Source of the DNA: Brienomyrus brachyistius | Lineage: Eukaryota > Chordata > Actinopteri > Osteoglossiformes > Mormyridae | Direction of reading: 5' to 3' | Length of the DNA stretch: 64,000 nucleotides | Assembly (NCBI RefSeq): GCF_023856365.1 | Contig: NC_064552.1 | Span: 6,935,160 to 6,999,159, forward strand | In this document: piece by piece, positions 60,019 through 64,000 of the stretch | Position numbering within the stretch: the first letter of the stretch is position 1 | Layout: each line of letters opens with the position of its first letter | Notes under the pieces: generated by a model | Told to the model about the DNA's origin: nothing | The model's input: the letters and a program-made list of their open reading frames with translations, nothing else | Databases searched by the model: none | Made by a program: the position numbers and the translations under genes

Positions 60019-60374
60019 GGGGGCGGCATGGTGGTGCAGTGGTTAGCACTGTTGCCTCACACCTCTGGGACCCAGGTTCGAGTCTCCGCCTGGGTCACAT
60101 GTGTGCGGAGTTTGCATGTTCTCCCCATGTCGTTGTGGGGTTTCCTCTGGGTACTCCGGTTTCCCCCCACAGTCCAAAAACATGCTAAGGCTAATTGGAG
60201 TTGCTAAATTGCCCGTAGGAATGCATGTGTGAGTGGATGGCGTGTAAGTGTGCCCTGCGATGGGCTGGCCCCCCATCCGAGGTTGTTCCCTGCCTCCTGC
60301 CCATTGCTTCCGGGATACGCTCCGGACCCCCCATGACCCAGTAGGATAAGTGGTTTGGAAAATGGATGGATGGA
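60019..60374 (+). mobile_element. Full-length tRNA-derived SINE with 12-bp target duplication
   Basis: It has the same structure as 32721-33080: A box TGGTGCAGTGG, B box GGTTCGAGTCT, the same body, and a GGATGGATGG tail. The 12-bp sequence TGTATATGCTAG occurs directly before it (60007-60018) and after it (60375-60386). It differs from the 32721 copy at scattered sites, such as GGATACGCTCC for GGATAGGCTCC. Confidence 0.94.
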
Positions 60375-60386
60375 TGTATATGCTAG

Positions 60387-61810
60387 AACAACCTTCTCTT
60401 ACATTGTAAGGGAACAAACAAAGCACTGTCAGGTAACAGTGACTGATAATTGTCTAAAGCAATTTCTGACAAGAGCAGGAACTGATTAAACAACTCATTG
60501 CTATTCAATACCTAGGCAAAGACATTACAAGGGGCAGAGAGAGGTGGTTCTGACTAATTGATATGTTAATAAGTATTGTAGCCACCATTTAATTCAGTAA
60601 GCTTAACGCAGGAATTTCCAGGACAATGGTAACATGCACATTTAATGCAGGCATGACCTTCTAACGACCGTGGTACCAGAGAAAGGGAATGGTAAGGTGA
60701 GATGAGTTGAATTTCATATAAGGTCTTTACAAATGTAATATAAATGCATGTTCACAGCACATGGGGCTTGAGGCTACGGCTGGCAGTTTACTGCATGTGT
60801 ACTGTCATTTCCGACTTGGACACATATAGAAGCGACTATTTTCATGCAGTGCAATGTTACTTTTATCAGAACAAAATAATCGTACCCCCTTGATGTTTTT
60901 ACTTAAAGACGGTTTAGAGAGTGCATAAAAAATTGCGCTCATGTTCTACATAATGACATTTCAGTCAACAATGAACCACAAATACAAAAGCAGCCCCATA
61001 AGATCACAACAGAACTGAAAAATTCCTGTTGCCTTCTGACGTTGTAGTGCAACACGTTACTCATGTGTTTGTGGTGATGCTGGTGTAAACAAACCTACTG
61101 ACAGAACATATGAAAGTACAGCACATACTATTATGTACAGTACGTAATAACTGATAACGATAATAACTATGTTACTGGTCAATGAATTTACTATATTGTA
61201 CTTTTTGTCATTATTTAGGCTACACTATACAGCCTAGGCGTGTATTAGGCTATACTGTACCATCTAGGTTTGCGTAAACACACACTATGATGTACATGCA
61301 ATGACAAAATTGCCTAACAATGTATTTCTCAGAATGTATTCCCGCTGCTAAGCGACATGCTACTGTACTGTCTCCTTTTTTAAGATTTGAAACTGTACTC
61401 TAAGCTGATTCCGAACAAGAAAATGGAAGTGAATGTGTGACGTTTTGGCATGCATATTTTTTAGTAGGACAGGAATTCCTTAAGGGTGTCTTCTGAGCAA
61501 ATGAAGTATGGGATGTGTTCTTTCTTTAGTCTAGGAATGAAATAAATTTGACTGAAAAGTTTGACATTTTTGGCAAAAAATTGGTGCATGGGTCCAAAGA
61601 ATCTCACCAGTGTCAGATGGTTGAATTCCAAAAAAAAATGGGGTTTCAAAAAGCCTTTTGTCTTTTTCATTGCATGCAACTCTTAGAAAACAGGAAATAA
61701 TTGGAGGCTGTTGTACTGTTATCTAACTTTGCAATGAATTTCCAAACATAATATGCTGAAGTACATTTAGTCTAATCAAATTTATTTCAGCCATCTAACT
61801 GACATGCAAT
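60387..61810. other. Intergenic DNA, no gene seen
   Basis: This is AT-rich unique sequence. A short run of TACTGTAC/GTACAGTAC text lies at about 61120-61260. There are no exon signals that I trust. Confidence 0.5.
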
Positions 61811-61811
61811 C

Positions 61812-62260
61812 ACTTATCCAGGGGGGCTGGAGTCCATCCCAGGCAGCATAGAGCACAAGGCAGAGGCAGACTTTGCACAGGATGCAGTCCAGTTCAGGAC
61901 ACACACACACAAAGCCACACACACACACACACACACGTTTGTAATTATATCTTTGTAGGGACTCTCTCTCTTCTCATTCTTTTCTATGGGGAAAACTCCA
62001 ATCACAACATGACAGCAGCCATAACCCCTAACCAGCCCTAACATTAACCATAAGTAACCAAACAAAATGCAAGACTTTTGGTATTTTTACTTTTTTGATT
62101 GTATTCGCAGATCTTTGTGGGGACCTGAAAAATGGTCCCCATAACATCAAAATAACAGGTTGTCATCACACTTTGGGGGACATTTGGTCCCCGCAATGTA
62201 ATATATATGTAACCCATGTACACACACACACACACCCACACACATACAGTACTGCAGTAA
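61812..62260. repeat. Old SINE tail, CA microsatellites and a fish MITE fragment
   Basis: A diverged SINE 3' end on the - strand (about 61812-61900, CTGGAGTCCATCCCAGGCAG, then CACAAGGCAGAGGC) runs into (CA)n at 61901-61936. Then comes a common fish element: TTTGTAATTATATCTTTGTA, CCCTAACCAGCCCTAACATT, CATAAGTAAC, TTTGTGGGGACCTGAAAAAT. A second (CA)n run lies at 62220-62244. Confidence 0.6.
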
Positions 62261-63309
62261 TTGAAACCCCAACACTGGATGTTCGCAGCAACTGGCCTAG
62301 CCACTGTGCCACTCAGTTTTTTTTTTTCCCAAAGTAGTTCAAATATTTCATACTTGAATAAACTGAGATTTTAAAAAGCAATAATGGAGAAACATAGTTT
62401 CACACAAATTCTTCATTGCTCCCCTTAGGTCTGAAATACATGCCAAAAAATGTCATGCATAAGTGTGGCAGTATCCTCACTGAGCTGTGACTTCTTTTGT
62501 GCTAATTTCAGCACCTTGCCAATGGACAGCTCCCCTTAATTGCAAACAACTCCATGTAAGGAATATTAAGTCTGTAGGGCTGTGGGATAATCAGCCAGCC
62601 TCTGGGAAACTTCCCAGGGAGTAGAAAGACAGCAAACTCCTCACATACGAGGAGAACATCATGGTGGGAAGTGTTCACCCCTCACGTTCTTGGTATTACA
62701 GTCTCTTTCATGGATGACTGCCTGCTATCCTCGGCCATCGCTTTTCTCTGCCGGCTGGAACTGATCCGTGACACAAGTCCGACGTGGGCATCCAGAGGAG
62801 CATAAGGACATGACTGACTGTGGAAGGCCATCCGGATGGGAATCACTTGGTAGACACACTACAGCGACTATTCCAGATCCCTCTACAAGGATTCCAGACA
62901 TTGATAGCCAGTTTAGAGCTCTCGCAGAGTAGATTTAAGGTCAACAGGCACAACCCCGACCTAAAGTCATCAGATACTGAGCTACTAATTACTCCAGTTG
63001 CGTGGATCTTAAATCACCAGAATGGGGCCAGGAACTACCATCCAAGCCCAGTCCAGCTGGTTGTGTTATGTTCCGGTGACCTTCAGATGGACTCAAAATG
63101 TGCACAGTCCATAAAGGTAATTTTTGACTTCTGAGTATGATTAGTTTATACTGCTTTATGGTCCTTCCTGGAGTGTTAACTCAAGGAATCAGAAGTGTGC
63201 GTCTCTAATTCAGGCACTTCAGGTGAATAGATGATTTCACCATAGGCTTTATGAAAGACCTGCCTGCAGATCTGTTATATTGATGAGACTGGCCCAGCAT
63301 CAAGGCCCT
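62261..63309. other. Unassigned stretch, possibly part of a retroelement relic
   Basis: From about 62520 the base content becomes more even, and an open frame at 62820-63134 (104 codons) includes a leucine-rich segment. I recognise no family. Because a gypsy-like integrase fragment lies 400 bp downstream on the same strand, this could be decayed internal sequence of the same element. Confidence 0.3.
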
Positions 63310-64000
63310 TTATGCCAGCACACCTACCTGCTGGAGCAAATCCAGGAGACAAAGATCGGTACTGCGTGTGGAATATGACCCCTTTCCCCTGCACTCACAT
63401 TGTGACCAGGGCCAACGAAGGTGGAGATGACTTTGAAGGTGAGTCTGCCTCTTCAGACCAATATCGCTTCTCTGACTTTTTCCAGAAAGTATGCAGGGAC
63501 CAGATCTTAGCAAAGGAATTAAAAATGGATGACCACCTGAAGCATCACCAGTCCCAGGTCCTAACTGTAAAAGGGGAGCCTTGTTGTTGGGGTGGACTGT
63601 GTTGAACAGTATTTCTTAAATAAGAATGGCTTGCCATGCTACTCAGCCCTATCCCAGGATGCTGCTCCCGGATTTCACATAGATGCCATACTGGAACTTG
63701 CTCATGTCCATCCCATAGCTGGACATCTGACTGCCAGTAAAACAAAGACATGAATGCAGAATCACGTCCATTGGCCATGCATGACTGCAGAGGAAGTGAA
63801 TTTCTGTCAATGATGTCCCACCTGCCAGGCCCCCCACCCCAGCCCCCTTGTGCTTTTACCCACCAGTGAAGTTCCCTTCAGAATGGTAGGTGGGGGTTAT
63901 CTGGGGCCCCTTCCCTAATATGTTTTGGAAAAGTATGTCTTTGTAATTATAGACTAAGCTATTCCACTGAATAAGGGTACTTCCAAATACAAAAGACAAG
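63310..64000 (+). pseudogene. Gypsy-like retrotransposon integrase fragment, broken
   Basis: Between 63691 and 63829 the + strand reads LAHVHPIAGHLTASKTKT, then a stop, then NHVHWPCMTAEEVNFCQ, a stop, and CPTCQ. This is the HHCC zinc finger that opens Ty3/gypsy-type integrases, with both His and both terminal Cys present. The two stops show decay. Upstream text to 63310 is probably the linker after RNase H. The integrase core, if any, lies past the window edge. Confidence 0.65.

Overview
The window is vertebrate nuclear DNA, most likely from a ray-finned (teleost-grade) fish. It has split genes with GT-AG introns, AT-rich intergenic sequence, many AT, CA, GATA and GGAT microsatellites, and a typical fish repeat mix: tRNA-derived SINEs with GGAT tails, Tc1-like transposons, a Rex1-type LINE relic, hAT-like MITEs and a BEL/Pao LTR retrotransposon. 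I cannot name the species.

Positions 1-17109, plus a 3' UTR reaching perhaps 18850, hold the 3' half of one conserved protein gene on the + strand: a SorCS-family VPS10-domain sorting receptor, best matched to sorcs3. Nine exons (3373-17109) join without a frame break into the last 371 residues: PKD and PKD-like repeats, the membrane-proximal domain, one transmembrane helix and a 76-residue tail ending in the PDZ ligand TSV. The VPS10 propeller exons lie before the window. One intron has a GC donor.

From about 19 kb to the right edge I find no convincing host gene. This suits the large gene desert known next to SORCS3 in mammals. The stretch is mostly repeats in unique AT-rich DNA. The main items are a 40-copy 22-bp minisatellite (26641-27520); a Rex1-like LINE relic with a hAT-like MITE nested inside it (about 29311-30475); three SINE copies with clear target-site duplications (32721, 51172, 60019); a complete BEL/Pao element (39071-46582) with identical-looking 653-bp LTRs, a 5-bp target duplication and an unbroken 2023-codon gag-pol frame on the - strand; two dead Tc1-like transposons side by side (47856-48747 and 48773-51084), the second carrying a SINE that is itself interrupted; and a gypsy-like integrase fragment at the right edge.

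I saw no undescribed biological system. The items most worth a second look are the young intact BEL element, the minisatellite whose - strand is open in all three frames and carries an internal 264-bp higher-order duplication, the GC-AG intron in the receptor gene, and two weak orphan-exon candidates (about 21312-21519 minus and 57783-57845 plus).
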